Below, piece by piece: positions 19,054-27,705 of a stretch of 64,000 bases of DNA. A model generated the notes under the pieces. The model worked only from the letters and a program-made list of their open reading frames with translations. It did not search any database and had not been told where the DNA came from. The stretch spans positions 62,001 to 126,000 of the forward strand of contig JAKFWC010000024.1 in NCBI GenBank assembly GCA_021732975.1, in the 5' to 3' direction. Source of the stretch: Planctomycetaceae bacterium. Its GTDB lineage: Bacteria; Planctomycetota; Planctomycetia; Planctomycetales; Planctomycetaceae. The first letter of the stretch is position 1, and each line of letters opens with the position of its first letter. Position numbers and translations under genes: made by a program.

Positions 19054-20157
19054 TTATCGCCGGATGACGACTTCGCTGCCGTTGGTGAGGAAGTTGTAGA
19101 CTTCGATCACGTCGTCGTTGCCGAGGCGGATACACCCGCGGGAAGCGGCCTTGCCGATGGAATCCGGTTCAATCGTGCCGTGGATGCCGTAGCTGCCGCC
19201 GAGATTAACCCAGCGTTCGCCGAGCGGGTTGGCGGGGTCGTCGCCCTTGAGAACCTTGCCATCCGGCGCGGTGTATTGCGGGTTGACGACTTTATCGAGC
19301 ACCGTGTGCTTGCCGATCGGTGACGCGCCGTCCTTGCCGATGCCCACGTCATAGCGTTTGACGTAATATCCCTGTAAATGCACGGTCATCGAAAAATCCG
19401 CAAGTTCTACCACAGCGGCAAACGGTCCGCGGATCACTTTCAGTTTCTGGCCGTCACGAATCCGTTTGGGGTCGATTTGATTGAGCTGCGCGAGATATTC
19501 CCACGACAATTTGTAGTGACTGGCAATTGTCTGCAGGCGGTCGCCGGCACTCACCGTGTGCGGCTCGATGAAATGCGGTTGCGGGCTGAAAAAGATTGCC
19601 TGGGCCGTGTGATTGATCCGGTCCATGATCTCGGCCCGGCGTTCCGGCTCGGCCCAGTAGAGCCGCGACAATTCCTTGTGAGCGGCGAGCCATTCTTCGC
19701 GTTCGAGATGGGCTTCCACCGCAACCAACGTCTCTGCAAAGCCCTTTTCTTTTGGTGCGATAGCCGTGGGTTTGACGGTTGGTGCGGGTTGATCGAACTG
19801 GACCTGCTGCACGCGCGAACGCGATGCATCAGACACGGTAGCCGGAGTCGTTGGATTCTCGCCATCATCAGGAATCGGTAATCGCCGGGGACGTGCACCG
19901 GGGACTTCCACGACTGTGACGGGTGGTTCGTCCTGACGCTCGAACAACGGTTCCGCCGGTTCGGATTGGCCCGCCAGATCGACCGGTTGGCCCTCGGTCA
20001 GTTTGACATCCGGAACATGTTCTTCGGTTTCATGAATCACACCGGCCGGTGGTGCCACGAGTTCAATGGGCACCCAGCCCTTTCGCAATCCAAGGCCAAG
20101 ACCGGCACCGATGGCAAAGACACACAGCGTCAATACGGCTTTGGTTGAAGCACTCAT
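19054..20157 (-). CDS. LysM and L,D-transpeptidase (YkuD) protein
   Basis: 367 residues. An N-terminal hydrophobic anchor (about 5-24) is followed by a long Pro/Glu-rich linker and a helical stretch (about 140-190). A LysM peptidoglycan-binding domain lies at about 198-245 (HTVSAGDRLQTIASHYKL). The YkuD domain (about 250-367) has the catalytic signature HGT near GIHGTIEPDS and ASRGCIRLGNDD with the nucleophile cysteine. It should act in the periplasm, making 3-3 cross-links in peptidoglycan or attaching proteins to it. I chose the ATG at 20157, since the upstream extension reads through the inverted repeat at 20229. It is divergent from zwf. Confidence 0.9.
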   Translation of the reverse strand: MSASTKAVLTLCVFAIGAGLGLGLRKGWVPIELVAPPAGVIHETEEHVPDVKLTEGQPVDLAGQSEPAEPLFERQDEPPVTVVEVPGARPRRLPIPDDGENPTTPATVSDASRSRVQQVQFDQPAPTVKPTAIAPKEKGFAETLVAVEAHLEREEWLAAHKELSRLYWAEPERRAEIMDRINHTAQAIFFSPQPHFIEPHTVSAGDRLQTIASHYKLSWEYLAQLNQIDPKRIRDGQKLKVIRGPFAAVVELADFSMTVHLQGYYVKRYDVGIGKDGASPIGKHTVLDKVVNPQYTAPDGKVLKGDDPANPLGERWVNLGGSYGIHGTIEPDSIGKAASRGCIRLGNDDVIEVYNFLTNGSEVVIRR

Positions 20158-20228
20158 GCTCACAGTCCGGCAAACGGGTTCGCGTCTCCCGCGCTGCTTC
20201 TTCGCCGTCAGGAGACTGAATAAGGTGA

Positions 20229-20282
20229 GAGATCGCGTCGCCACCCGGCAGCGAAGAAGCAGCCGGGTGGCGACGCGATCTC
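20229..20282. repeat. Perfect 21-bp inverted repeat between divergent genes
   Basis: Arms at 20229-20249 and 20262-20282 are perfect reverse complements over 21 bases with a 12-base loop. In addition, GCTGCTTCTTCGC near 20197 is the reverse complement of a segment spanning the loop and right arm, so alternative foldings exist. It lies between the L,D-transpeptidase and zwf starts, where a terminator would not be expected. It may be a small mobile repeat or a regulatory structure. Confidence 0.75.
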
Positions 20283-20406
20283 CCGGAGTCCAAATTTCGT
20301 TGCGGCTTGTAGCAGAAACGGCCGATTCTGGCGAGAGGACTTGGCGCGGTTGGACAAACCGACGGATACTGTCGACGCTTCGATTCCTCCGTGAAGGTCC
20401 GTCAAA

Positions 20407-21984
20407 ATGACTCACGTACAACTGCACGCTGCGACTTCACACGATTCCGCGCCGGCGGTGACGCATCCCGTTCAACATAGTGCGACGATCGTGATTTTCG
20501 GAGCGTCCGGCGATCTGACCGCCCGCAAATTGATGCCCGCATTGTACGACCTCTGGCACTACGGTTATTTGGCCGACGACGCGCCGATTGTCGGTGTCGC
20601 GCGGCGGGAAAAATCGGATGAGGTCTTCCGCGCCGAAATCTATGAGGCGATCCGTGCGGAAGTGCGCTCCGGCCCGATTTCTCCGGAAAAATGGACCCAG
20701 TTCTCAAAACGGCTCTGGTATCACACGCTCGATATTTCGCAGGCGGAAGGCTATCCCGCGCTCTCCAGCCATTTGGATGAGCTGGAGAGCACGTCGGGGA
20801 CAAAAGGCAAGCGAATCATCTACATGGCGACCTCGCCCGACCTGTTTCTCCCGGCGGTCGAGCATCTGCACAATGCCAACCTCATCCCCGGCCGTGGTTC
20901 GAGCGAATGGCTTCGCGTCGTCTTCGAAAAGCCGTTCGGGCACGATCTCCCCACCGCCCACGAACTGAACAACAACCTCCGCCGACGACTGCGGGAAGAT
21001 CAGATCTACCGCATCGACCATTATCTCGGTAAAGACACCGTTCAGAACATCCTGCTGTTCCGTTTCGGTAACGCGATTTTCGAGCCGCTACTCAATCGCA
21101 ACCATGTCGAACAGGTGCAGATTACGGTGGCGGAATCGCAGGGGATGGAACGTGGCCGTGGTGGTTTCTACGACACCGCCGGGGCGTTGCGGGATGTGTT
21201 GCAGAATCACGTGCTGCAACTGCTCTGCCTGATCGCGATGGAGGCCCCCGCGCGGTTCGATGCCGAGGATTTGCACGCCGAAAAGATCAAGGTCTTGCGG
21301 GCGCTGGCCCAGGGAAATCGGGGCCAGGTCGATCGATGGGCGGTTTCCGGTCAGTACACCGCGGCGGAGATCAAGGGCGAAAAAACGCCGGGGTATCTTG
21401 GAGAGGAACGCATCCCGCTTGATTCGCGGACGGAAACCTTCGTAGCGATGAAGGTCAACGTGGACAACTGGCGGTGGGCGGGCGTGCCGTTTTATCTCCG
21501 TACCGGCAAGCGGTTGCCGACACGGGTCACGGAGATTGCCATCCAGTTCAAGCTGCCGCCGCTGAATCTCTTCAGTACGGTGGAATGCGAAGGCGATATC
21601 TGCGATCTCGTGGGCGCGCGGCCGAACACGCTGGTGTTCCGCATCCAGCCGAGCGAGGCTATTTCGCTGTCGTTCTCAACGAAACGGCCGGGAATGCAAT
21701 ACCAGATTCATCCCGTGACGATGGATTTCAGCTACGACAAGGCGTTCCGTCAGAAGATGCCGGAAGCGTATGAACGGCTGCTGCTCGATGTCCTGCGAGG
21801 CGATTCCACGCTGTTCATGCGCAGCGATGAATTGGAAGCCGCGTGGGAGTTCGTCACCCCGATTCTCGATTCGTGGGCGACGAAAAATACCGTGCCGCAA
21901 CCGTACGCAGCGGGGACATGGGGCCCCCAGGCCGCGGATCAGTTGCTGTGGAATGACGGTCACAAATGGCGCGAACCGGAGTGA
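20407..21984 (+). CDS. zwf: Glucose-6-phosphate 1-dehydrogenase
   Basis: 525-residue enzyme of the oxidative pentose phosphate pathway. It oxidises glucose 6-phosphate to 6-phosphogluconolactone with NADP+. The nucleotide motif GASGDLTARKLMPAL lies at about 32-46. The substrate-binding and catalytic signature RIDHYLGK is at about 202-209, with H205. The later RTGKRLP segment is also present. Length is normal for the family apart from an N-terminal extension of about 25 residues. The two genes downstream follow at 42 and 38 bases and may share its transcript. Confidence 0.96.
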   Translation: MTHVQLHAATSHDSAPAVTHPVQHSATIVIFGASGDLTARKLMPALYDLWHYGYLADDAPIVGVARREKSDEVFRAEIYEAIRAEVRSGPISPEKWTQFSKRLWYHTLDISQAEGYPALSSHLDELESTSGTKGKRIIYMATSPDLFLPAVEHLHNANLIPGRGSSEWLRVVFEKPFGHDLPTAHELNNNLRRRLREDQIYRIDHYLGKDTVQNILLFRFGNAIFEPLLNRNHVEQVQITVAESQGMERGRGGFYDTAGALRDVLQNHVLQLLCLIAMEAPARFDAEDLHAEKIKVLRALAQGNRGQVDRWAVSGQYTAAEIKGEKTPGYLGEERIPLDSRTETFVAMKVNVDNWRWAGVPFYLRTGKRLPTRVTEIAIQFKLPPLNLFSTVECEGDICDLVGARPNTLVFRIQPSEAISLSFSTKRPGMQYQIHPVTMDFSYDKAFRQKMPEAYERLLLDVLRGDSTLFMRSDELEAAWEFVTPILDSWATKNTVPQPYAAGTWGPQAADQLLWNDGHKWREPE

Positions 21985-22026
21985 TTTTTCTTCGGCCTTG
22001 CCGCTTTACAGAAGACACCACGCGAC

Positions 22027-22464
22027 ATGAAACCTCTCGAAAGTCCCACTCAACGTGGTGATCTCTCGCCCCATCGGTGGTATCACTTTCTGATCGCGCC
22101 TCGCTGGAACCGGTATTTTAATTCACTCAAGAGACCAATGCAGGACCGTGGACCAGTTCGAGCGGAAACTTGGGGCGATGCAGAACGTCTTACGATTGCC
22201 TACAGCATTGAAGCTATTCTGGAAGACTGCTGTTGGGGTGAGCGGCTTCATTTCCATCCCGATGACCCCTGGCGTGTCGTCGGCGAATGTGAAATCGGCG
22301 ATCTGAGCGAATTCGAAGCACTGATGGACATCGAGAAAAAGTTTGCGGTCGATTTATCCGCCGAAGTTTTGCAGCCTTTCTTCGCAAAAGAGCCCACGTT
22401 TGGAGACTTCGTCGACTTCATCCGGGAAAAAACAGCATTCCCGAAAATAAGGGGTCTTGTGTAA
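22027..22464 (+). CDS. Acyl carrier protein-like protein lacking the phosphopantetheine serine
   Basis: 145 residues. The C-terminal part (about 80-140) resembles an acyl carrier protein: acidic, helical, with FEALMDIEKKFAVDLSAEVL followed by TFGDFVDFIREK, which matches the helix II-helix IV pattern. Where the DSL motif should be, the protein has GDLS, so the modified serine is missing at the expected place. The N-terminal 75 residues are basic and aromatic and resemble nothing I know. It lies 42 bases after zwf. The ACP-like fold is inferred from pattern only. Confidence 0.7.
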   Translation: MKPLESPTQRGDLSPHRWYHFLIAPRWNRYFNSLKRPMQDRGPVRAETWGDAERLTIAYSIEAILEDCCWGERLHFHPDDPWRVVGECEIGDLSEFEALMDIEKKFAVDLSAEVLQPFFAKEPTFGDFVDFIREKTAFPKIRGLV

Positions 22465-22502
22465 AACTCGGCATTCTCCACACGCCAACAAAGACGCCTG
22501 CG

Positions 22503-23543
22503 ATGAATGACACGCTCCCGATGACCCCACCTGTATCGAAGAAACGCGGGCTCTTCCCCGTTGTCAAATGGACGGCGTTTACAGTCGTGATGATCTTTAT
22601 CGCCCGTCGCGCGTGGCAAGTGTGGGAAGTTGCGCCGCCGGGAGCGATGCAGATCGAATGGGTCTGGTTGATTCCCTCGCTGTTGTTCTACTCGGTCGGA
22701 TGGTTTCCTGCGGTCGTTTTCTGGCAGGCGATGCTCCGCGGGTGCGGCCAGCGGGCGTCGTGGTATGACGCCACGCGGTCGTACTACTTCGGTCATCTTG
22801 GGAAATATGTGCCGGGCAAAGCCGCGGTGTTGGTGATTCGGGCCGGCATGATGAAGCAGGTGGGCGTGCATCCCGGTGTCGCCGCGGTGACGGCCGTGTA
22901 TGAAACGTTGACCACAATGGGGGCGGGACTGGCGATCGCCGTGGCCTTGGCCCCCATTGCCACCAGTGCGACGATGTGGAAAAGCCTGCCCTCATGGATG
23001 CAACCGCTGCGGACGCAAGTGTTGTTGCTGCCGGCGCTCGTCATTGTGGCGACGCTCGCCGCGCTGCCAATCTTATCCCGGATCTTCACACGGCTCGCGG
23101 CGAAAATGGCCCCGCGCGATCTCCAGGACGGAGCCGTACCTGTCAACATCTCCACGCGGATGTTGTTTGAGGGTTTGCTCACCGTTTCATTCGGCTGGGT
23201 GCTCTTCTCGCTCAGTCTCGGCTGTGTGATGAAAGCCCTCGGCGCCTCCTTCACGCTGGCCGATTTCCCCGTCTGGATGTCGGCCACCACCCTCAGCACG
23301 GTCGGCGGCTTCGTCGTCCTCATCGCCCCCGGCGGCCTCGGCGTCCGCGAGATGCTCCAAACCGAAGTGCTTCAATCACAACCCGGCATCACCGAAACCC
23401 AGGCGTTCCTCGCCGCGTGGCTCTTGCGCGCCGTGTGGATGGCGGGGGAAGTGCTGACCTCGCTCATCCTTCTATGGAAACCGAAACGGGCGACGCTCAC
23501 CAATGCCGTCGAAACCGCCGCTCGGTCCAAACTTGCGGCGTAA
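22503..23543 (+). CDS. Flippase-like / lysylphosphatidylglycerol synthase transmembrane domain protein (UPF0104)
   Basis: 346-residue polytopic membrane protein with about eight hydrophobic segments. It has the family hallmarks YYFGHLGKYVPGK near residues 95-107 and GGFVVLIAPGGLGVREM near 260-275. These are typical of UPF0104, the transmembrane half of MprF-type lipid flippases. It may move a lipid or glycolipid across the membrane; the substrate is unknown. It is the third gene in the zwf run. The ATG at 22503 is followed by a short polar stretch before the first helix. Confidence 0.87.
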   Translation: MNDTLPMTPPVSKKRGLFPVVKWTAFTVVMIFIARRAWQVWEVAPPGAMQIEWVWLIPSLLFYSVGWFPAVVFWQAMLRGCGQRASWYDATRSYYFGHLGKYVPGKAAVLVIRAGMMKQVGVHPGVAAVTAVYETLTTMGAGLAIAVALAPIATSATMWKSLPSWMQPLRTQVLLLPALVIVATLAALPILSRIFTRLAAKMAPRDLQDGAVPVNISTRMLFEGLLTVSFGWVLFSLSLGCVMKALGASFTLADFPVWMSATTLSTVGGFVVLIAPGGLGVREMLQTEVLQSQPGITETQAFLAAWLLRAVWMAGEVLTSLILLWKPKRATLTNAVETAARSKLAA

Positions 23544-23767
23544 TCGGTCCTCGCCGATCGAGTTTTGTCGACGCGTCTCCGGTGGCGATGACTCTGATCG
23601 CCGTGACCAACTTGTTGGCCTTCAAGAACGGCTGGGACAGTGCCCTCGTTGTGGCCGGAACGGATTCCCGTGGGACCGGAATGATCTGCGCCACCGGCAT
23701 GGCCAAGTGGAGCCAACGCGCCCTCAACACCGCTCGAAAAGTCCGGTCTTTCATCCGCAGGAAGTAG

Positions 23768-23980
23768 CTATTTGCCCCACAAATCATCGTCGGTTTCGAT
23801 GTGCCGCAGATTCCGATACAGTCCCTGCTCATCGCGAATCCACGCGTTCATCGCCAGGCAGCCTTCCACGATCAATACCGCCGTCAGCGGCAGCAAACTG
23901 AAGAGAATCCCCCAACAATACAGGCCTTCAACCGCCCCGCCAACGCCTTCCAATCCCACTTGCGCCAACATCATCGCCAT
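23768..23980 (-). CDS. Small single-pass or hairpin membrane protein
   Basis: 70 residues with a strongly hydrophobic centre (GLYCWGILFSLLPLTAVLIVEG) and a charged C-terminus ending DDDLWGK. AGGGGAG lies just upstream of the ATG at 23980, and 8 bases before a second in-frame ATG at 23974, so either may be used. The gene converges with the flippase-like gene. No family is recognised. The good ribosome site and the membrane pattern support it as a real gene. Confidence 0.55.
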   Translation of the reverse strand: MAMMLAQVGLEGVGGAVEGLYCWGILFSLLPLTAVLIVEGCLAMNAWIRDEQGLYRNLRHIETDDDLWGK

Positions 23981-24296
23981 CACTCCCCTGTGTGTCCTTT
24001 GGGAAGTGAACCGCAATGACGGCGGGAAATTCACCGGCGTGATAATTCGTGTTCAAGTTGAGGCCCTTTATCGGGTCGAATTATCGGGTCGAAATGCACC
24101 ACAAGAATCAGCTCATCCGTCGCTTGCGCTCCGGGCTGTGCACGAGATGCGAATTTCCGTCGAGGATAGCGCTGAACTCCGTTTCGTCCGCGGCTTTTCG
24201 CCGATTTCTCGCGACATCTTCATGAAGACTACATGGACATCTGGATGATATTCATACGGAAGGCATTGTACGCTCATGACTTGTGAGGAACACGAC
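23981..24296. other. Divergent intergenic region
   Basis: 316 bases between the small membrane protein gene (minus) and the metallophosphoesterase gene (plus). I see no convincing gene. It contains the 13-bp tandem duplication listed at 24068 and presumably promoters for both neighbours. Confidence 0.5.
24068..24093. repeat. 13-bp perfect tandem duplication
   Basis: TTATCGGGTCGAA occurs twice head to tail, at 24068-24080 and 24081-24093, in the region upstream of the metallophosphoesterase gene. It could be a paired operator or simple slippage. Confidence 0.7.
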
Positions 24297-25175
24297 ATGC
24301 ACCGACACCAGGGACGGCGTCGAGCGGTTCGCGCGCTCTTTGTGAGCGATATCCACCTCGGGTGTCGCCATGCTCACCCGCGGGAATTCCTCGAGTTTCT
24401 GAAGGGCTATGCCCCCGAATCACTGTATATCGTTGGCGATTTCATCGACTGGTGGAAACTGCGGCGATCGCATGCGTGGGAGCAAGTTTTCAACGATATT
24501 CTCGCCCATCTGCACACGATGGCCGAGAACGGGACCGAGATTTTCTACACGCCCGGCAATCACGACGCCTTTCTACGGTCCTATCTGTGGAATTTTTCGT
24601 TCGTGACCATCAAGGACGAATTCATCCACGAACTGGCCGATGGACGGCGGTTTCTGGTCACCCACGGCGATAAATTTGATCGCGTCGAGTGTGCGGCGGG
24701 CTGGATCTCGATGCTGGCGTCGGTCGGGTATGATGCGTTGTTGTCCGCGAATCATCTCATCAGCCGAGTACGGAAACAGCCGCGGAGCGGGCAGTATGCG
24801 TTCAGTGCCAGAATCAAACGGCGGGTGAAGCAAGTCGTCCGGTACATCAGTGACTTTGAGGTGCGGTTGGCGGATTATGCCCGGAAACGGGGTTGCGAAG
24901 GAGTTCTCTGCGGACACATCCATACGCCCGCGCTCACCGAGATTCAGGGGATCACGTACGCGAATACCGGCGACTGGGTTGAGAATTGCTCCGCGTTCGT
25001 GGAATATGACGATGGCGTCCTCGAATTGCTTCGCAACCTACATTCGGACCGCCAGATCGAGCCCCAGGACGCGGTGTTTCCGCGGAGCGAATTCGCCCCG
25101 TCCGACCCTGAACTGCCATTGATTGACCCGCTGGAAGTCCCCGATCGGACCGCCGAACCCGCGACGGTTTCCTAA
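24297..25175 (+). CDS. LpxH-like metallophosphoesterase (UDP-2,3-diacylglucosamine diphosphatase family)
   Basis: 292-residue calcineurin-type phosphoesterase with all the metal motifs: FVSDIHLG, YIVGDFIDWW, TPGNHD, THGDKFD and GHIHTP. The DIHLG and GDFIDWW forms match the LpxH/UDP-diacylglucosamine hydrolase branch, which cleaves a pyrophosphate in lipid A synthesis. I chose the ATG at 24297 because GAGGAA lies 6 bases upstream; another ATG at 24276 lacks a site. It is followed after 48 bases by a betaine-lipid synthesis gene, so an alternative lipid head-group role is possible. The fold is certain; the substrate is not. Confidence 0.88.
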   Translation: MHRHQGRRRAVRALFVSDIHLGCRHAHPREFLEFLKGYAPESLYIVGDFIDWWKLRRSHAWEQVFNDILAHLHTMAENGTEIFYTPGNHDAFLRSYLWNFSFVTIKDEFIHELADGRRFLVTHGDKFDRVECAAGWISMLASVGYDALLSANHLISRVRKQPRSGQYAFSARIKRRVKQVVRYISDFEVRLADYARKRGCEGVLCGHIHTPALTEIQGITYANTGDWVENCSAFVEYDDGVLELLRNLHSDRQIEPQDAVFPRSEFAPSDPELPLIDPLEVPDRTAEPATVS

Positions 25176-25223
25176 ACCGCCGCTCTTCGACGGACCTCGG
25201 CCGAGCGAGTCGAAACCCTTGGC

Positions 25224-26477
25224 ATGCCTGGGGATGCGACTCGGTTGGCGGACCGTTTCGCCCCGGCAGATCACATGGTCGTTGAACGGCTCAGCAAGAC
25301 TTGGTTCCGGTTCGTCCACGGTCGCAACATCGTCTACAACCAGTGCTGGGAAGACCCCCGGCTGGACCGTGTCGCCCTGGAACTCACGTCGCATGACCGC
25401 GTGGTGGTGATCACATCCGCAGGCTGCAACGCCTTGGATTACGCCCTCGCGGGGGCCGGGCATGTGCATGCCGTGGATATGAATCCCCGGCAGAACGCGC
25501 TGCTCGACCTGAAAATCGCGGCGGCCAAAGCCCTGAACTATGAGGAGTTTTTCCAGATCTTCGGCCGCGGAAAAGCCACCGAGTGGAAGACAATGTACCC
25601 GCAGCGGATTCGACCGCTGCTGACCCCCGAGGTACAGAAATTCTGGGACCGAAAGGGAGCCATGTTCTCCCCGTATGGCCGTCGGAAATCGTTCTATTTC
25701 CGCAGCACGTCCGGCACATTTGCGTGGTTGGTGAATGTCTATATCGACAAGGTTGCCAAGCTGCGGGATTCGATCAATGCCATGCTGGCAACCGACAGCG
25801 TCGAACAACAGCAGGATCTGTTTCAGCAATACAAACTCGCGGACCGGTTGTGGCGACCGTTCATCAAGTGGGCAATGAAACGCGATATGACACTCGCGCT
25901 GTTGGGCGTGCCGCGAGCGCAGCGGCGACAGATCGACGAGCAATATCCGGGCGGAATTTTGCAGTTTGTCATCGACCGCGTGGAGACCGTCTTTACGAGG
26001 CTGCCGCTGAAAGACAACTACTTCTGGCGGGTCTATCTCACCGGCGAGTACACACAGGATTGCTGCCCCGAGTATCTGAAGCCGGAGAATTTCGAGACGC
26101 TCAAGACATCCGTCGTCAACCGCGTGACGACGCACACGTCCTCGGTACTGGCGTTCGTGAATGAGCAACCGGCCGGGCAAATCACACGGTTCATTCTGCT
26201 TGACCATATGGACTGGCTGACGCGCGAACCGTCCAAGAAGATTTTGACCGACGAATGGCAGGGCATCGTCGATAAAGCGGCCCCGAAAGCCCGCATCCTC
26301 TGGCGTTCCGCGGGTCTCGACGGGGAGTTCATCAATTCTCTTTCCATCAAATCCGGCGGACAAACCCGCCAATTGGGTGAGTTACTGAGTTACAATCGCG
26401 ACCTGGCGACCAGTCTCCACGCCAAGGACCGCGTCCATACCTATGGCAGCTTTTGCATCGCGGATTTGAAGCGTTAG
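25224..26477 (+). CDS. BtaA-like S-adenosylmethionine:diacylglycerol 3-amino-3-carboxypropyltransferase (DUF3419)
   Basis: 417 residues of the DUF3419/BtaA family. The N-terminus has RNIVYNQCWEDPRLD and the SAM-binding region ITSAGCNALDYAL and VDMNPRQNALLDLK. In known members BtaA transfers the aminocarboxypropyl group of SAM to diacylglycerol, the first step to the betaine lipid DGTS, and BtaB then methylates the amine. No BtaB-like methyltransferase is seen next to it, so the end product here is unclear. It probably acts at the membrane face. Start ATG 25224 has no clear ribosome site; ATG 25275 is an alternative. It is likely co-transcribed with the metallophosphoesterase. Confidence 0.87.
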   Translation: MPGDATRLADRFAPADHMVVERLSKTWFRFVHGRNIVYNQCWEDPRLDRVALELTSHDRVVVITSAGCNALDYALAGAGHVHAVDMNPRQNALLDLKIAAAKALNYEEFFQIFGRGKATEWKTMYPQRIRPLLTPEVQKFWDRKGAMFSPYGRRKSFYFRSTSGTFAWLVNVYIDKVAKLRDSINAMLATDSVEQQQDLFQQYKLADRLWRPFIKWAMKRDMTLALLGVPRAQRRQIDEQYPGGILQFVIDRVETVFTRLPLKDNYFWRVYLTGEYTQDCCPEYLKPENFETLKTSVVNRVTTHTSSVLAFVNEQPAGQITRFILLDHMDWLTREPSKKILTDEWQGIVDKAAPKARILWRSAGLDGEFINSLSIKSGGQTRQLGELLSYNRDLATSLHAKDRVHTYGSFCIADLKR

Positions 26478-26516
26478 GAACCTTCGTTCGTACCTTTCCC
26501 TTAAGGTTCGCGAGTC

Positions 26517-26867
26517 ATGAAGTCTCCCACAAAGCTGGCTCAACGACTGCTCAAAGACGACGAGGATGGGCTTGAGGAACTGCGAATCCACGAGTTCGCC
26601 GATGATGAGGCCGCGCACGACGATGATCAGACCGAGGAATTGTACGCCGAGTTCGCGACCGACTTTGAAACAGCCCGAACCGAATTGTCAAAGAAGTTCG
26701 GCGAACCGAAGCGGATTGGGACCGAAGAGGATGAGGCAATCCCCTTGAATGGCGTCTTGCACTTTGCAGTGTGGGAGATCGACGGCAAACTGCTGTATGT
26801 AGCAGCCTCTCACGAAGATCGTGAAGTCCCCATTTTGCTTATGATTGGCACCAGCTACGCGGACTAG
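26517..26867 (+). CDS. Small acidic protein of unknown function
   Basis: 116 residues, strongly acidic in the first half (DDEDGLEEL, DDEAAHDDDQTEE). A C-terminal part with alternating hydrophobic residues (GVLHFAVWEIDGKLLYVAASHED) suggests a small alpha/beta domain. It starts 39 bases after the BtaA-like gene on the same strand. I recognise no family. The length, composition and position support a real cytoplasmic protein, but no function can be given. Confidence 0.65.
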   Translation: MKSPTKLAQRLLKDDEDGLEELRIHEFADDEAAHDDDQTEELYAEFATDFETARTELSKKFGEPKRIGTEEDEAIPLNGVLHFAVWEIDGKLLYVAASHEDREVPILLMIGTSYAD

Positions 26868-26980
26868 TTGATCCCCAAGTTATTCCGAGCATTGATATTT
26901 CGCAGAAATCGTTGTGAAAAACACCCTGTCCGTCTAAGATACTGTCGTCTGGAATTCGTCTGACCCTCTTGGAATTTGTC

Positions 26981-27613
26981 ATGGCTCTGGCCTTGGATCA
27001 ACCTGATCAAGCCGTGCTGCAGTTGCTGCAGCAGCGGGGTCGGGCCACGATTCAGGATCTTTGCGATGCCACAGCCGTGACAGCAACGGCGGTCCGTCAA
27101 CGCCTGAATCGCTTGCAGGACATGGGGTTAGTAGATCGCGAGACGATCCGGGCGAGCCGCGGACGCCCCTATCATGCCTATATCCTCACCGATGCCGGAC
27201 GCCAGCAGTTGGGTGACAATTACGCCGAATTAGCCATCATGCTGTGGGATGAGCTGCGTCAGATTGAAGAACCCGCAATCCGACAGCGAGTTTTGACCAA
27301 AGTTGAAGAACAACTCTCCCGTCGGTACGGCACAGCGGTCGTCGGGCGAACGATCGACGAACGGTTTGGACAGTTACGGAACGTTTTACGGGAAAAGGGG
27401 TTCGGAGTCGAAGTCGAGATCCGGAATGGACTTCCTATCCTGCGAGAGCAGCATTGTCCGTACCATAAACTCGCGGTCGCGGACGCCGATATTTGCCAGA
27501 TGGAACAGCGGGTCTTTGAAAAAGTCCTGGGAGTGCCACTGACATTGACGCAGTCGTGCCGGGATGGTCACGGTTGCTGCGAGTTTCATCTGACGGAGCC
27601 GAAGACGAATTGA
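26981..27613 (+). CDS. sufR: SufR-like iron-sulfur responsive transcriptional regulator
   Basis: 210 residues. An N-terminal winged helix (about 8-75: GRATIQDLCDATAVTATAVRQRL, then RGRPYHAYILTDAG) is followed by a C-terminal metal-binding domain with C159 (HCPYHKLA), C172 (ICQ), C193, C199 and C200. This arrangement matches SufR, which in cyanobacteria binds a [4Fe-4S] cluster and represses the suf genes when clusters are sufficient. Here it stands directly upstream of a suf cluster on the same strand. The ATG at 26981 is preferred over a TTG at 26969. I could not find a clear operator palindrome. Confidence 0.87.
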   Translation: MALALDQPDQAVLQLLQQRGRATIQDLCDATAVTATAVRQRLNRLQDMGLVDRETIRASRGRPYHAYILTDAGRQQLGDNYAELAIMLWDELRQIEEPAIRQRVLTKVEEQLSRRYGTAVVGRTIDERFGQLRNVLREKGFGVEVEIRNGLPILREQHCPYHKLAVADADICQMEQRVFEKVLGVPLTLTQSCRDGHGCCEFHLTEPKTN

Positions 27614-27705
27614 GCGTGCCGGGCGGTTTGCGGAGCACGCCGCGAGAGTGATACACTGACAAACGCGGAATTACAGACCGACATTACGGATGGAATGCAG
27701 CGAAT

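Noticed and set aside
23588-23767. 59-codon plus-strand frame after the flippase-like gene
   Set aside because: Weak ribosome site and no family; it may be real, but evidence is too thin to list.
25038-26372. 444-codon minus-strand frame opposite the BtaA-like gene
   Set aside because: The plus strand encodes a clear DUF3419 enzyme; the antisense frame shows no domain.
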